64,000 bases of DNA. It comes from Spirosomataceae bacterium TFI 002. Its GTDB lineage: Bacteria; Bacteroidota; Bacteroidia; Cytophagales; Spirosomataceae. How positions within the stretch are numbered: the first letter of the stretch is position 1; each line of letters begins with the position of its first letter. The stretch lies in NCBI GenBank assembly GCA_900230115.1, contig LT907983.1, forward strand, positions 5,006,774 through 5,070,773, given 5' to 3'. Below are positions 36,563 through 45,404 of the stretch, one piece after another. A model generated the notes under the pieces. That model was not told the origin of the DNA. It did no database searches and saw only the letters and a program-made list of their open reading frames with translations. A program made the translations under genes and the position numbers.

Positions 36563-37732
36563 TTATTTGATATCAGAAAGTTTTCTTGAGTACTTCCTTC
36601 CATTTAAGAATTTGCCTATAAATGTGCTTCTGACGAATAAATGGTAAGTTCCAAAACAGATAATTCCAGTACTGACTACCACAAAAACAAACTTCATAAA
36701 TGCTGGAATAGGCCAATCAACAATTAAACTTGGAATCAAGACGACAATGGGATAATGTACTAAATAAACCCAATAAGAAGCATCAGAAATATATCGTATT
36801 CTGAGTGAATGATTGCTTCCGTAGCGAATAAATAAGCCTGTAATTCCGAAAATAAGTAACCAAATCATAAGGGAATTAATGAGTACAAGCCCTTCAAAAC
36901 TGAAGGAAGAAGAATTCATAAATCGAATGGTACAGAGAACCAATCCTAAAATTGTACAAAGCCAATCTCCTTGCATGAATGTATTTAAAAGGTGTTTTGA
37001 CTTAAATAAAACCCAGCCCACCAAATAGAAAAAAGTATAAAAAATATAAGTATTAAACTCAGGAATGAGGGAACCTGAGGTGGCCACTTCATCTATACCT
37101 AATGTGAAAAATAGGAGGACGTTTATTCCTGCAAAAAATAGAACACGGACAATTGTTTTTTCAATAATCCAATTAAATATTAGCGAGATTCGATGAGTTA
37201 GTTTTGGCAGTTTTTTTAACAAAAAACCTAAGCCAACTGAAGTAAACGTGATGATGATTAAATAGTATAAGAACCACAAGTGTAATGTAGCCTTTGGTAT
37301 GAAAACAAATGGATCGGAAAAAACGGCTAAAGTGGATTGTAATATACTTTCACTTCTACTAAAAGTAAGACTAGTATGAGTATATGCAAACCCAACCAGA
37401 GGCCAAAGTATAACTAGAAATACGATAAAAGGCAATAAGATTCTTGACACTCTATTTTTTAACATTGCAATGGGCTTCCTCTCATAAAAGAGCATAGAAC
37501 CAAAAAAGCCAGCTATTACAAAGAAAACCGGCATTCGGAATACATGGATAAAGACGACTATAAATTCATTGAGTATAGTTTTGCTCACTGGGTCTATAAG
37601 AGACCAAACTGTAGCATCATCATAAGTACTATAGATTATAGAAGCATGCAGCACTATTCCTAAGAGCATCATTATTGCTCTTAGTGAATCTAATGAATGA
37701 ATACGTTCTGTTTTTTGAGGGTTTGATTTCAT
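36563..37732 (-). CDS. Membrane acyltransferase (acyltransferase-3 family)
   Basis: The 389-residue multi-pass protein starts with RIHSLDSLRAIMMLLGIVLH, the conserved His-containing first helix of OafA/NolL-type acyltransferases, and has about ten hydrophobic segments. These enzymes acetylate sugars or other surface molecules. It is 7 bp downstream of an alpha/beta hydrolase gene, so the two form an operon. Confidence 0.88.
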   Translation of the reverse strand: MKSNPQKTERIHSLDSLRAIMMLLGIVLHASIIYSTYDDATVWSLIDPVSKTILNEFIVVFIHVFRMPVFFVIAGFFGSMLFYERKPIAMLKNRVSRILLPFIVFLVILWPLVGFAYTHTSLTFSRSESILQSTLAVFSDPFVFIPKATLHLWFLYYLIIITFTSVGLGFLLKKLPKLTHRISLIFNWIIEKTIVRVLFFAGINVLLFFTLGIDEVATSGSLIPEFNTYIFYTFFYLVGWVLFKSKHLLNTFMQGDWLCTILGLVLCTIRFMNSSSFSFEGLVLINSLMIWLLIFGITGLFIRYGSNHSLRIRYISDASYWVYLVHYPIVVLIPSLIVDWPIPAFMKFVFVVVSTGIICFGTYHLFVRSTFIGKFLNGRKYSRKLSDIK

Positions 37733-37739
37733 GTTAATT

Positions 37740-38666
37740 CTAGTTTTTTACTGATTCTAAATTATCCACAAACCGAACAATCTCGGTATTAATAGTGTCA
37801 TTATAAGCTCTAAAGAATACATAGTGGTCTTTTCCTGCCATTTCCCAAAGTGTGGCATTTGGTATTCTTTTGGAGGCGTTCTGTGAGTGAGAAAAAGGCA
37901 CATTGTCATCTTTATCGCCATGAAAAAGGATGGTTGGCGTTGTTAGTTTTTCCAATTCCAAGTCCTTTAAATTTTGAAACACATTGTTGTCGTTTTCCAG
38001 ACCCTTCTCTGTAGACGCTAATGGAAATAAACCTCTTTCTACAAACCAATCCATCAGTTCACTGTCTTCTTCATTCAATTGTGTTTTGGCAATTTGAATA
38101 CCTACCCAAGTGCCAAATTCTGTCTGGAAAAATGAGTTTATTAGGCTCTTTTCTACCTCTGGTTCTATAATTTTATCTGAAATGGCAGCTCTAAGTATCA
38201 ATCCTGCACATCTCTCAGGATAGTCAAGAGCAAACTGGATGCTTACAGGTCCACCGCCAGATAATCCGTTTACATAGATAGAATCAATTTTTAGCTCATT
38301 TAATAAGCTTTTATATAGTGCGGCTTCTTCTTTGGGCGTTCCGCCAGAAGATAAGGGGGTTTTATAATAGCCTGGCCTGGAAACTGCCAAAACAGAAAAT
38401 CCCTTATCAATAAATGATTCGCCTCCCGCTACATGGACACTGCTTGGTGAGCCAGCAATCATAAGCATGTATCTTTTGGAATTACCCCTTAAAGTGTATT
38501 CTACAGGCCCTTCAGCTGTAGTAATAACTTTCGAATCTTGAGGTAAATTTTTAACGACACTTTTTTTCCAAAAGAAGAATGTGACGTAAAGACCAACAAT
38601 TAAAACTAAAATTAAACCAATGATTGAGATGAAAATTCGCTTAAGCCACTTTAGAGATGTTTTCAT
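37740..38666 (-). CDS. Membrane-anchored alpha/beta hydrolase
   Basis: One N-terminal transmembrane segment (IISIIGLILVLIVGLYVTF region) is followed by an alpha/beta hydrolase fold: oxyanion region MIAGSPSSVH, nucleophile elbow NGLSGGGPVS, acid region FHGDKDDNVPF, and catalytic His in GKDHYVFF. Substrate is unknown. It is the first gene of a two-gene operon with the membrane acyltransferase, hinting that the pair acts on the same ester at the envelope. Confidence 0.88.
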   Translation of the reverse strand: MKTSLKWLKRIFISIIGLILVLIVGLYVTFFFWKKSVVKNLPQDSKVITTAEGPVEYTLRGNSKRYMLMIAGSPSSVHVAGGESFIDKGFSVLAVSRPGYYKTPLSSGGTPKEEAALYKSLLNELKIDSIYVNGLSGGGPVSIQFALDYPERCAGLILRAAISDKIIEPEVEKSLINSFFQTEFGTWVGIQIAKTQLNEEDSELMDWFVERGLFPLASTEKGLENDNNVFQNLKDLELEKLTTPTILFHGDKDDNVPFSHSQNASKRIPNATLWEMAGKDHYVFFRAYNDTINTEIVRFVDNLESVKN

Positions 38667-39327
38667 TTTTGCTTAGATAGAATTACTTAAAAGTGCCCTC
38701 AATAATGTGAGCGGTTGTGTGTAGTACATTCGCTAGTTTCGTGAAAATGCTTTTAATCATTATCCATTAAAGCTAAAGCCATTATCTTCTATTTTCAAAA
38801 AATTTTAGCGAGTGGTAATCGAGTGATTCTAAAGGTGTTGTACTTTAGTTGGGAGTTGTTCAATCTGACACAAGTCGAGTTAGCTGTAAAATTTATCAAA
38901 CTTGATTATCGATTCTTAACTAATTACTAGATGTATTTTCTAAGCAATTGAGCTTAGATAGGCTTGTTGCCAAGTAAGAATCAAAGTGCTATAAATGCAT
39001 CCATGAAATCTAGGAGACTTCGCAGCGTTTTTTGTTTCAAAACTCGAATACTTACTTTGCTTTACACCGTTCCAGCGAATGAAAAAGTAAAGCTGAAATA
39101 AACAGGAACACAATCTAATTTTTCAAAGTCAAAGAGTTTTTTAACCCCGAATTTGCCTTAATTTAAGTCTTAGGTCAGCTAGTCTTTTTGAGCAAATCCC
39201 CATTCAATGCCTCTTTCTTTTGCAAAACTTTGAATTTTTTCATGGCCAATTTCGTAACTAATTTGTATCTATTTCCTGACGAAAGTATATATTAGAAATC
39301 AATGATGTTTTACTGCCATTTCTCCTC
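38667..39327. other. Long intergenic region, partly decayed coding DNA
   Basis: 661 bp with no intact gene. The right part, 39179-39268 minus strand, holds a 29-codon frame with protein-like composition that ends at a normal stop; the rest is AT-rich with no clear terminator, hairpin or RNA. It lies next to the SMR gene and the decayed DJ-1 remnant, suggesting a region of ongoing gene loss. Confidence 0.4.
39179..39268 (-). pseudogene. Possible C-terminal coding remnant
   Basis: Read on the minus strand this gives about 29 residues (ISYEIGHEKIQSFAKERG, then IEWGFAQKD) before a stop, directly after an in-frame stop upstream. The composition looks like a genuine protein C-terminus, but I do not recognise the family and it may be chance. 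Confidence 0.25.
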
Positions 39328-39654
39328 TTAATGTGAAACTGCTTTTAAGCCAATAATGGAGCCAACTAATGTAGTGATAAAAAGTAATCGCAAAAATGTT
39401 GCTGGTTCTTTAAACACAATGATTCCAACTAAAACAGTTCCTACTGCTCCAATACCCGTCCATACTGCGTATGCCGTTCCAATAGGCAATGATTGAGTTG
39501 CTTTGATCAAAAGCCCCATACTAATGCCGCAGGTGATGATAAATCCCAAATACCACAAATACATCTCGTTTCCCGTTGCTTCCTTAGCTTTCCCAAGGCA
39601 TGCCGCAAAGGCAACTTCAAAAAGGCCTGCAATTATTAATAGTATCCAATTCAT
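39328..39654 (-). CDS. SMR-family small multidrug/guanidinium exporter
   Basis: The 108-residue protein has four membrane helices with the SMR glutamate in the first (IIAGLFEVAFAACLGKA, E13), the SugE/Gdx-like KATQSLPIGTAYAVWTGIGA loop and GIIVFKEPAT. The GKA in helix 1 and the AVWTG phrase suggest the SugE/Gdx branch, but I do not see a guanidine riboswitch upstream. It pumps cations or guanidinium by proton antiport. Confidence 0.88.
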   Translation of the reverse strand: MNWILLIIAGLFEVAFAACLGKAKEATGNEMYLWYLGFIITCGISMGLLIKATQSLPIGTAYAVWTGIGAVGTVLVGIIVFKEPATFLRLLFITTLVGSIIGLKAVSH

Positions 39655-39759
39655 AGGTCTTTACCTTCATTTGAGCGTTTGAGAAATTTTTAATTTCGGT
39701 TGGGTTATCACCTTTTGAGATAGTTTTCTTCTAAAACGATTATTGTAGAAGTGAATTCT

Positions 39760-40152
39760 TTATTTCGAAAATTCATTTAAAACATCCATTGCCTTTTTAG
39801 TGTCTTTAATGTCAACAAAAATATGGTCATGATAATAGGCTGCAACTACATTACAACTAATTCCATTGTCGGATAAGGCATTTGAAAATGCAGCTGTAAG
39901 ACCTACTGCTTCTAACGAAGAATGTACCGTAAGTGTAATCCAAGACGCAACAAATGAGTATTCTAAATTGAGTTTGTTTGCAACATCCCTTTCCATGATA
40001 ATGGTAATGCTTTCCTCTTCTTTAAAAGTCATTATGACTTGGCTCAAATTTATTTGGTCCAAATTCTCTGTTTTACAAAATACAAATTCTCCTAAATTGT
40101 GTTTCGGTTTCATTGACTTCAAAAGCACTTTTAACTCTTTTTCTCCTTTCAT
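39760..40152 (-). CDS. ACT-domain protein (DUF2241-type)
   Basis: A 130-residue protein with the conserved phrase ITLTVHSSLEAVGLTAAFSN and NVVAAYYHDHIFVD, as in ACT_3/ACT_7 proteins that may bind amino acids. Cytoplasmic, function unknown. Its ATG starts directly after the stop of a DJ-1/PfpI remnant at 40153, so the ancestral gene was probably translated in a coupled fashion with that partner. Confidence 0.88.
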   Translation of the reverse strand: MKGEKELKVLLKSMKPKHNLGEFVFCKTENLDQINLSQVIMTFKEEESITIIMERDVANKLNLEYSFVASWITLTVHSSLEAVGLTAAFSNALSDNGISCNVVAAYYHDHIFVDIKDTKKAMDVLNEFSK

Positions 40153-40275
40153 TTATTGGGCAGTTTTACTTAGTCTTTGTAACTCATTTAAGGTCGCCTT
40201 TCCAACACTAGTAGCAGATTGTGGATTTTGACCGGTAATCGTCCATAACGTTTTTAACAATACTTTAATTTCAAA
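40153..40275 (-). pseudogene. DJ-1/PfpI C-terminal remnant
   Basis: Reading the minus strand upstream of the ACT gene gives TLWTITGQNPQSATSVGKAT followed by LNELQRLSKTAQ and a TAA stop at 40153, the characteristic C-terminal segment of glutamine-amidotransferase-like DJ-1/PfpI proteins (TGQNP...S...VGKA). No nucleophile-elbow portion is found upstream; the frame hits a stop near 40303. This is the tail of a lost gene. Confidence 0.7.
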
Positions 40276-40316
40276 ATACACACTTGGAGAAAGACATTGT
40301 AAGCATCAGTTCTTTC

Positions 40317-41405
40317 CTAATTTGTCCAAGGTTCTTTGTCTTTGGCATTATTAAACGATTGTCCGTCATAAATACTTATTCCTTGCCAAGTACCAAACCA
40401 CAGTTGACCTTTGGCATCCTCAAATATACTTTGAACTCCATTTGTAGTTAATCCATTTTCAGTTGTGAATTGTGTGAAATTTGCTCCATCGTAACGGTAC
40501 ACGCCTTTACCTTCTACAGTAAACCATACATTTCCTTGATTGTCTTCACAGAAATTAAAAGCCTCTTCTCCATTAATGGTTTCATCTTTAGTGAAGTTGG
40601 TGAAAGTTTTACCGTCGTATTTACTCACACCGCCATAAAAGGTCCCAATCCAAACATTTCCTTGCTGGTCTTCCATTATATCCCAGGCATTATTTGTGGT
40701 CAGACCATTTTTAGTTGTTAAATGATCGAATTCACCATTTTTGTATTTAAAAATGCCATTTCCATCGGTAACAAGCCACATTGACCCATTTTTATCCTCC
40801 AAGAATTTTCTAACCAATTTATCGGATAGCATGTGTTTTGGGTTCTCAACCATGGTATCTGGCAACAGAAAAGGACGAAACTTTTCTCCATCAAAATGGC
40901 TAACACCTCCTAAAGTACCAACCCAAATAAGTCCGTTTTTATCAATAGACAAACCCCAAATTTCTTCGTCTTGCAAACCAACTTCTGTGGAGAATATGGT
41001 AAAGTGTTCTCCATCGTATTTGACAAGACCCGAAGAAGTCCCAAACCATATATTGCCAACTTTATCTTCAACAATTTCTCTTACAGCAACATAATTCTGA
41101 TTTTGTTTAATCTTGATTTTTTCGAGCTTTTGACCATCGTAACGTATAATGCCATCACCATTTGTTCCAAACCAATAGTTCCCATTTTTGTCTTGATACA
41201 TTGCCCTTACAAAATCTCGAACCATTCCATTTAAACTGCTGTGAATTTGTGGAAATGTCGTGCTAGAAGCAAGGGTTGATTGTTGGGTATTTTCTACTTT
41301 ATCACTAAGCGATTTTTCTTTCACTTGTCGGGTACAAGACAAGATTAGAAACGTTAACATCAAACTACCTACAATTGAAATTTTCATACGCTTAATGCTT
41401 GTCAT
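40317..41405 (-). CDS. Lipoprotein beta-propeller (two-component-regulator propeller repeats)
   Basis: A lipoprotein signal peptide ending in lipobox LILSC leads a 362-residue protein with about seven blade repeats of the Reg_prop type, such as VGNIWFGTSSGLVKYDGEHF and QGNVWIGTFYGGVSKYDGKT. The domain is normally the sensor part of hybrid histidine kinases, but no kinase domain follows, so this is a free-standing extracytoplasmic propeller. An ATG at 41387 would also give a good signal peptide. Confidence 0.88.
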   Translation of the reverse strand: MTSIKRMKISIVGSLMLTFLILSCTRQVKEKSLSDKVENTQQSTLASSTTFPQIHSSLNGMVRDFVRAMYQDKNGNYWFGTNGDGIIRYDGQKLEKIKIKQNQNYVAVREIVEDKVGNIWFGTSSGLVKYDGEHFTIFSTEVGLQDEEIWGLSIDKNGLIWVGTLGGVSHFDGEKFRPFLLPDTMVENPKHMLSDKLVRKFLEDKNGSMWLVTDGNGIFKYKNGEFDHLTTKNGLTTNNAWDIMEDQQGNVWIGTFYGGVSKYDGKTFTNFTKDETINGEEAFNFCEDNQGNVWFTVEGKGVYRYDGANFTQFTTENGLTTNGVQSIFEDAKGQLWFGTWQGISIYDGQSFNNAKDKEPWTN

Positions 41406-41791
41406 TTAGTTGGTTTGCTAATTTCCAATTTTGGTTTGTTTTAACTTCGGTTTTAGCTACAGTTTTCAATCTAAATGTAGGTTTATTTCAAAGCACTACG
41501 AAGCACCTTGTAAAACTTTGCAACTTGGGTATTATGAGTCTTAAATTCGAAAAGGAAACTGAAGTCTTCATAAAGCCTAGTATCAATCTGAAGATTGACA
41601 AACATTCCTACGATTCAAAAAGACTTTGCAGATCGAAGTTTATCTGGCTCTTTCGGAGACCTTAGTCCTCCATTCGGCGGGAAAATTGGCAGACTCCTAA
41701 ATGGAAGAAACTACTGACTTCCATGACTTAACCGTAAAATAAAACTTTCTTTACACGGGTCTGTTTTTATATTAATTTGCAAAAAAAGCAC
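41406..41791. other. Divergent intergenic region with a repeat-like segment
   Basis: 386 bp between divergent secreted-protein genes. A part around 41500-41680 shares CTCTTTCGGAG and the phrase TTTGCAACTTGGGTATT with the intergenic stretch at 44020-44090, so both may contain pieces of a dispersed element. No intact gene. Confidence 0.35.
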
Positions 41792-43375
41792 ATGATGAAA
41801 ACAATACTTACTTCTTTATTTCTATTCGTTATATTAAGTTCAATAGCCCAAAATGTGACGATTACCCCTAGTGGAATTACACCTGCCTCTGGTGGAATTC
41901 AAAAAATGACTTATGAGCAAATATTAGCCATTTCAGATCCTGAAATTGGTGATATAGTGATTGATATTAGTAATAAAACACTAAGGATGTGGAATGGGAC
42001 AGAATGGTCTTATTTTCTATCGGCATTAAGTCAGAATAATGTGATATTAACAGGCTCTAGTGTTGCGGGTGACAGCCTTGAATATATTACAGCTATAGAT
42101 TTCGATTCTAACAATAATAGATATATCACAGGAGTTTATAATGGCTCCGTAATTTTTGGAACAGATACGATTTATCACTCTGGAGGACCGTACACTACTT
42201 ATCTGGTTAAGCAAGACTCCCAGGGTGTAATACAATGGGTTAAAACCTCTACAGGTACTGGAAGCTTAATTCCTTGGAAAATGAGGATAGACTCTAATGA
42301 CAATATATTTATTGCCGGTGATTTGAAGGGCGAAATAAATTTATGGGATGCGGGTGGTACGCTCAAAAGTGACGGAGCCAATGAAGATATAGCGGTTATT
42401 AAATTAAACAATAACGGTATTCCGCTCTGGAATAAAGTTTTTGGCGGTGGTGATGACGACAATGCAATAGCCATAGATTTAGATGGCGTTGAGGATCTGG
42501 TAATAACAGGAAAGTTTAAAGATAAGGCAGACTTCGATGGTAATAGTTTAACCAGCTTGGGAAATACGGATACGTTTATTGCCAAACTTAGTAGTAGTAC
42601 AGGTAGTGTTTCCTTCTTAAAACAGCTAGGAAATGCGTATAATGTAGATGTTTATGATTTAAAAGTAAACTCAGCAGGACATTATATAATAGCTGGAGAA
42701 TATGGGGACGTTTTGAATGCTGGCGGTATTACCCTACCAGCTCCAAGCTTAAATAATAGCAACTTTTTTTTACTAAAGTTAAACCCAATAGTTAATACCT
42801 ACCTTGAAGGTGAAGGCTTTGGAAACAGTGATGGCACTTTCGGTTCATTAGTTATTGACGATGAAGATAATATTTATTTTAGCGGAGTTACAGAAGATTC
42901 TTTAAAAACAGGAAGTTTTCAAACTAATATTCCAACAAGTTCAAAGACCAAGACTGAGCCTGAAATAGCTTTTATTCTGAAACTTGCAAGTGATTTTGAA
43001 CATCAAGACATATTTTACTATGAAGGTTCTTTACTTTCATCCATTCGTATGACAATGAATAATGAAGGAAATATCATGACGGGATTTCTGACTAGTTCTT
43101 TTATAAGGCTGGGTAACAGTTCCTATTTTTCAAATAAATCGGCTAAATCTATACTAGGAGAAATAGATCCAAATCAAGGCATATTACTTTGGTCAGATGA
43201 AATAATTGGCCAGTCAAACACGCTCGATCTAAAAATAGATACCGATGGGAATGCATGGGCAGTGGGAATAAATGGTGGAGACCTGAGGTTTGGGAATACT
43301 CATTTAATTGCACCACAAAACTATTTTGAAGACACTAATCAGATTGATGGTTTTATGATTAAGGTAGTGAAATAA
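41792..43375 (+). CDS. Secreted beta-propeller-type protein (SBBP-like repeats)
   Basis: The ATG at 41792 begins a signal peptide ending near SSIAQ; the longer frame from TTG 41777 only adds a few residues. The ~525-residue mature protein is rich in repeated phrases such as AIDFDSNNNRYITGVYNGSV, RIDSNDNIFIAGDLKG and LVIDDEDNIYFSGVTEDSL, about 50 residues apart, typical of SBBP/NHL-like propeller blades. No T9SS C-terminal sorting domain is visible. Function unknown. Confidence 0.8.
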   Translation: MMKTILTSLFLFVILSSIAQNVTITPSGITPASGGIQKMTYEQILAISDPEIGDIVIDISNKTLRMWNGTEWSYFLSALSQNNVILTGSSVAGDSLEYITAIDFDSNNNRYITGVYNGSVIFGTDTIYHSGGPYTTYLVKQDSQGVIQWVKTSTGTGSLIPWKMRIDSNDNIFIAGDLKGEINLWDAGGTLKSDGANEDIAVIKLNNNGIPLWNKVFGGGDDDNAIAIDLDGVEDLVITGKFKDKADFDGNSLTSLGNTDTFIAKLSSSTGSVSFLKQLGNAYNVDVYDLKVNSAGHYIIAGEYGDVLNAGGITLPAPSLNNSNFFLLKLNPIVNTYLEGEGFGNSDGTFGSLVIDDEDNIYFSGVTEDSLKTGSFQTNIPTSSKTKTEPEIAFILKLASDFEHQDIFYYEGSLLSSIRMTMNNEGNIMTGFLTSSFIRLGNSSYFSNKSAKSILGEIDPNQGILLWSDEIIGQSNTLDLKIDTDGNAWAVGINGGDLRFGNTHLIAPQNYFEDTNQIDGFMIKVVK

Positions 43376-43520
43376 ATGGCAATTTTGGTATACGTCTAAG
43401 CTATACCACAGTGCTGGTGTTGGCTACATTTTTATACGATTTTATTCTCTCTTATAGTTTTTTTCAAGAGTTGGTAGGCTATTTCAGAGTGCCTGAGAGC
43501 TGTATATATGCCATTCGGTA

Positions 43521-43551
43521 GATAAAAATCAGGAAATGGAGTTTCCATTCC
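43521..43551 (-). terminator. Probable terminator of the VOC gene
   Basis: On the minus strand GGAATGGA-AAC-TCCATTTCC forms a stem (one bulge) followed by TGATTTTTATC, 22 bp after the VOC stop. Only moderate because the U tract is interrupted. Confidence 0.45.
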
Positions 43552-43572
43552 CCAAAAAAGCTAAAAATCACC

Positions 43573-43944
43573 CTACCTATGCTGGTCTATCAAAATATTG
43601 TTTCCGTCTGGGTCTGTTAAAGTGATATGAGCTGGACCTGTGGTATTTTCATCAGCTTCACCAGTAAGTGCTATACCATGTTCTTTGAGTTGTTTTTGTA
43701 TAAGTCTTACATCGTCAAACTCCTCTAAATGCTGTGCATCGCTATCCCAGCCAGGATTAAAGGTGATAATATTACCTTCAAACATCCCTTGAAAAAGACC
43801 TATGACCGTATTCTCATTTCTGAGAACAATCCAATTTTGGTCTATGTTTCCGCCTTTATAGGTAAACCCTAGTTTCTCGTAGAACTCCTTAGATTTATGA
43901 ATGTCTTTTACGGCAAGACTTATTGAAAATGCTCCTAATTTCAT
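43573..43944 (-). CDS. VOC-family (glyoxalase-like) protein
   Basis: The 123-residue protein has one full VOC unit: GAFSISLAVKDIHKSKEFYE, then GLFQGMFEGNII and a C-terminal GPAHITLTDPDGNNILID. Metal-ligand residues H/E are present in the usual places. Function unknown; monocistronic. Confidence 0.88.
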   Translation of the reverse strand: MKLGAFSISLAVKDIHKSKEFYEKLGFTYKGGNIDQNWIVLRNENTVIGLFQGMFEGNIITFNPGWDSDAQHLEEFDDVRLIQKQLKEHGIALTGEADENTTGPAHITLTDPDGNNILIDQHR

Positions 43945-43976
43945 GGTGTATTAATTTATGATGGTAAACCTATTAT

Positions 43977-44089
43977 GGCTCAGGAAGCCCTGAGCCTTTA
44001 GCCTTACAAATTCACCACTTTATTTGAGTTTTGCAAGTTGGGTATTGCGTGTTACCCTCGGAGTCCCTAACGGAGACTCCGAAAGAGGG
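43977..44089. repeat. Two hairpins in the intergenic region
   Basis: A perfect 8-bp hairpin GGCTCAGG-AAGC-CCTGAGCC lies at 43977-43996. A second, imperfect one lies at 44055-44089 (CCCTC-GGAGTC ... GACTCC-GAAA-GAGGG), 5 bp from the end of the membrane-protein gene. Neither has a U tract; the second shares sequence with the region near 41640. Confidence 0.5.
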
Positions 44090-44093
44090 AAAA

Positions 44094-44600
44094 TTAGTCA
44101 TAGAATAATAAAATTAATGTCGAACCAATATAGATAACAAATAATATGAAGTCTATAAATGTAATTTGTCTATCATCAAATAAGTCTGTCCTGCTTTTTG
44201 AAGGACAAACCAATTCCTGTCCTTGTGTCCTTGCACTAATAAAACGTAATACTTGGAAAAGTAGCAACAAAACAAGTGTGTTTCTAAGACCAGTTGCAGA
44301 ATGTCCTCGAACATTTAATAATGCTTGATTGTCCTTCAGTTGAAAGTAGAGGTATAAGTGGATAAATCCTATAGCAACCCAAAAAGTATATACTGACAGA
44401 TTACGTAAGGATTCATAGTTGAAAAAATAAAAGAAAATTTGTGTGCTAAAAGCATAACCAAAAAGTATATCTCGTTGTGTCTTGGTATTTGTGGTATTGT
44501 CAAAATAATAATAAAGTCCTGCTGACAAAAGCACGTATAAAGCAATGGTCACTTTGTCCCAAGTCTTTAATTTGTCAAAGTAGAATATTGGTTGTGCCAT
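44094..44600 (-). CDS. Small multi-pass membrane protein, unknown family
   Basis: This 168-residue protein has about four or five hydrophobic segments (IALYVLLSAGLYYYF, YAFSTQIFFYFF, VYTFWVAIGFIHLYLYF, LVLLLLFQVLRFI, IDFILFVIYIGSTLILLF). I do not recognise it. Its ATG is 20 bp from an attC-like palindrome that separates it from the HEPN module; it could be a cassette gene. Confidence 0.65.
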   Translation of the reverse strand: MAQPIFYFDKLKTWDKVTIALYVLLSAGLYYYFDNTTNTKTQRDILFGYAFSTQIFFYFFNYESLRNLSVYTFWVAIGFIHLYLYFQLKDNQALLNVRGHSATGLRNTLVLLLLFQVLRFISARTQGQELVCPSKSRTDLFDDRQITFIDFILFVIYIGSTLILLFYD

Positions 44601-44619
44601 TATTGTCTTTTACTATTTC

Positions 44620-44751
44620 ATCTAACGTTTTGCAGCTACCCGAAGGTGGCGATTTCGAAGCACTAGACTGTCAACCAAGCACAAACTTTGATAGATGCAC
44701 AAAGCTTGATTTAACCACTGAACCGCCACTTTTGGGTAGGTGCTGGTAGGC
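44620..44751. repeat. attC-like integron recombination site
   Basis: 132 bp bounded by ATCTAAC (a perfect RYYYAAC) and GGTAGGC (one mismatch to GTTRRRY). Between them CAGC-TACCC-...-GGTGGCG pairs with CGCCAC-...-GGGTA-GGT-GCTG, leaving a three-base GGT bulge, as extrahelical bases do in attC stems; the central region can also fold on itself (CAAGC...GCTTG). Length, core boxes and imperfect palindromy agree with attC. It begins 9 bp after the stop of the HEPN gene (44761). No integrase gene is nearby, so origin from a distant integron or another element is an inference. Confidence 0.55.
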
Positions 44752-44760
44752 ACAATATTT

Positions 44761-45390
44761 TTATTTTTCATCTTTCATGTTATTGATTAACATAAAGCTC
44801 ATTTGTTCTGGGGTAAAATTGTCAAATAGTGCGTTATAAGTCTTTTGTCCTGATTTCTTTATTTTGTCCATTACGATAGGAAGTAAGAACTCTACTAATT
44901 CCGAAATTTCACTTCTTTTTTCGCTGTTTAAGTTCATTCGTTTCTTTTGAGCATATCTTACTTGTGGTTCACCGTCTTCCTTTGGTATTAAAAGATAAGC
45001 TGCTTCAACTTCGTTTTCAGTGTCCCCACGGTGAGCTATAAAATTGTGGCGTAAATCCATTAAATAATCGTGTGTTATTAAAAAATTTGAGCCTTCCTCG
45101 AAAATTTGTTTGGGTTCGAGTTTTGGTGATTTTGACTTTGTGGCATCTGTAAAACACTTACCATAAATGGAAATAAGTGAATAGGTTAATGCAGAAGAAA
45201 TAATTAAGTCTATTTCAATTTCTAATTTCTCCAAATATTTTTTTAATAAAAGCAAGTCCTCCCTAATAGAACAAAACGATGTGAAAGATTTTGACATAAA
45301 TTTCGGAATAGCCAAAACTAAATTTTCCTCAGAATATTTACTCTTGGCATCCCGTATTATATCTATTAATCTTTCAGTTTTCTTGTCCAT
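44761..45390 (-). CDS. HEPN-domain protein (AbiU2-like), candidate RNase
   Basis: The ~209-residue protein is all-helical. The centre, YGKCFTDATKSK...LRHNFIAHRGD, matches the HEPN/AbiU2 pattern with the R-x5-H motif (R114, H120), which in HEPN toxins and Cas accessory RNases forms the active site. An ATG at 45390 is preferred; an in-frame TTG at 45408 overlaps the upstream gene's stop by 4 nt. It is the second gene of an operon with the membrane/coiled-coil protein, and lies beside an attC-like site. Function as a defence effector is an inference. Confidence 0.7.
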   Translation of the reverse strand: MDKKTERLIDIIRDAKSKYSEENLVLAIPKFMSKSFTSFCSIREDLLLLKKYLEKLEIEIDLIISSALTYSLISIYGKCFTDATKSKSPKLEPKQIFEEGSNFLITHDYLMDLRHNFIAHRGDTENEVEAAYLLIPKEDGEPQVRYAQKKRMNLNSEKRSEISELVEFLLPIVMDKIKKSGQKTYNALFDNFTPEQMSFMLINNMKDEK

Positions 45391-45404
45391 ACTTTTATCT
45401 TTTA

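Noticed and set aside
39655..39759. Guanidine riboswitch upstream of the SMR gene
   Set aside because: I found no ACGR-loop hairpin pair or ykkC-like layout in the leader.
40470..41234. Plus-strand open frames opposite the propeller gene
   Set aside because: They are antisense readings of a repetitive coding region and show no protein-like features.
40317..41405. Hybrid two-component sensor
   Set aside because: Only propeller repeats are present; no histidine kinase or receiver domain follows before the stop.
41792..43375. T9SS-secreted protein
   Set aside because: No C-terminal sorting domain with the usual Gly/Lys-rich ending is visible; the protein stops after the last propeller unit.
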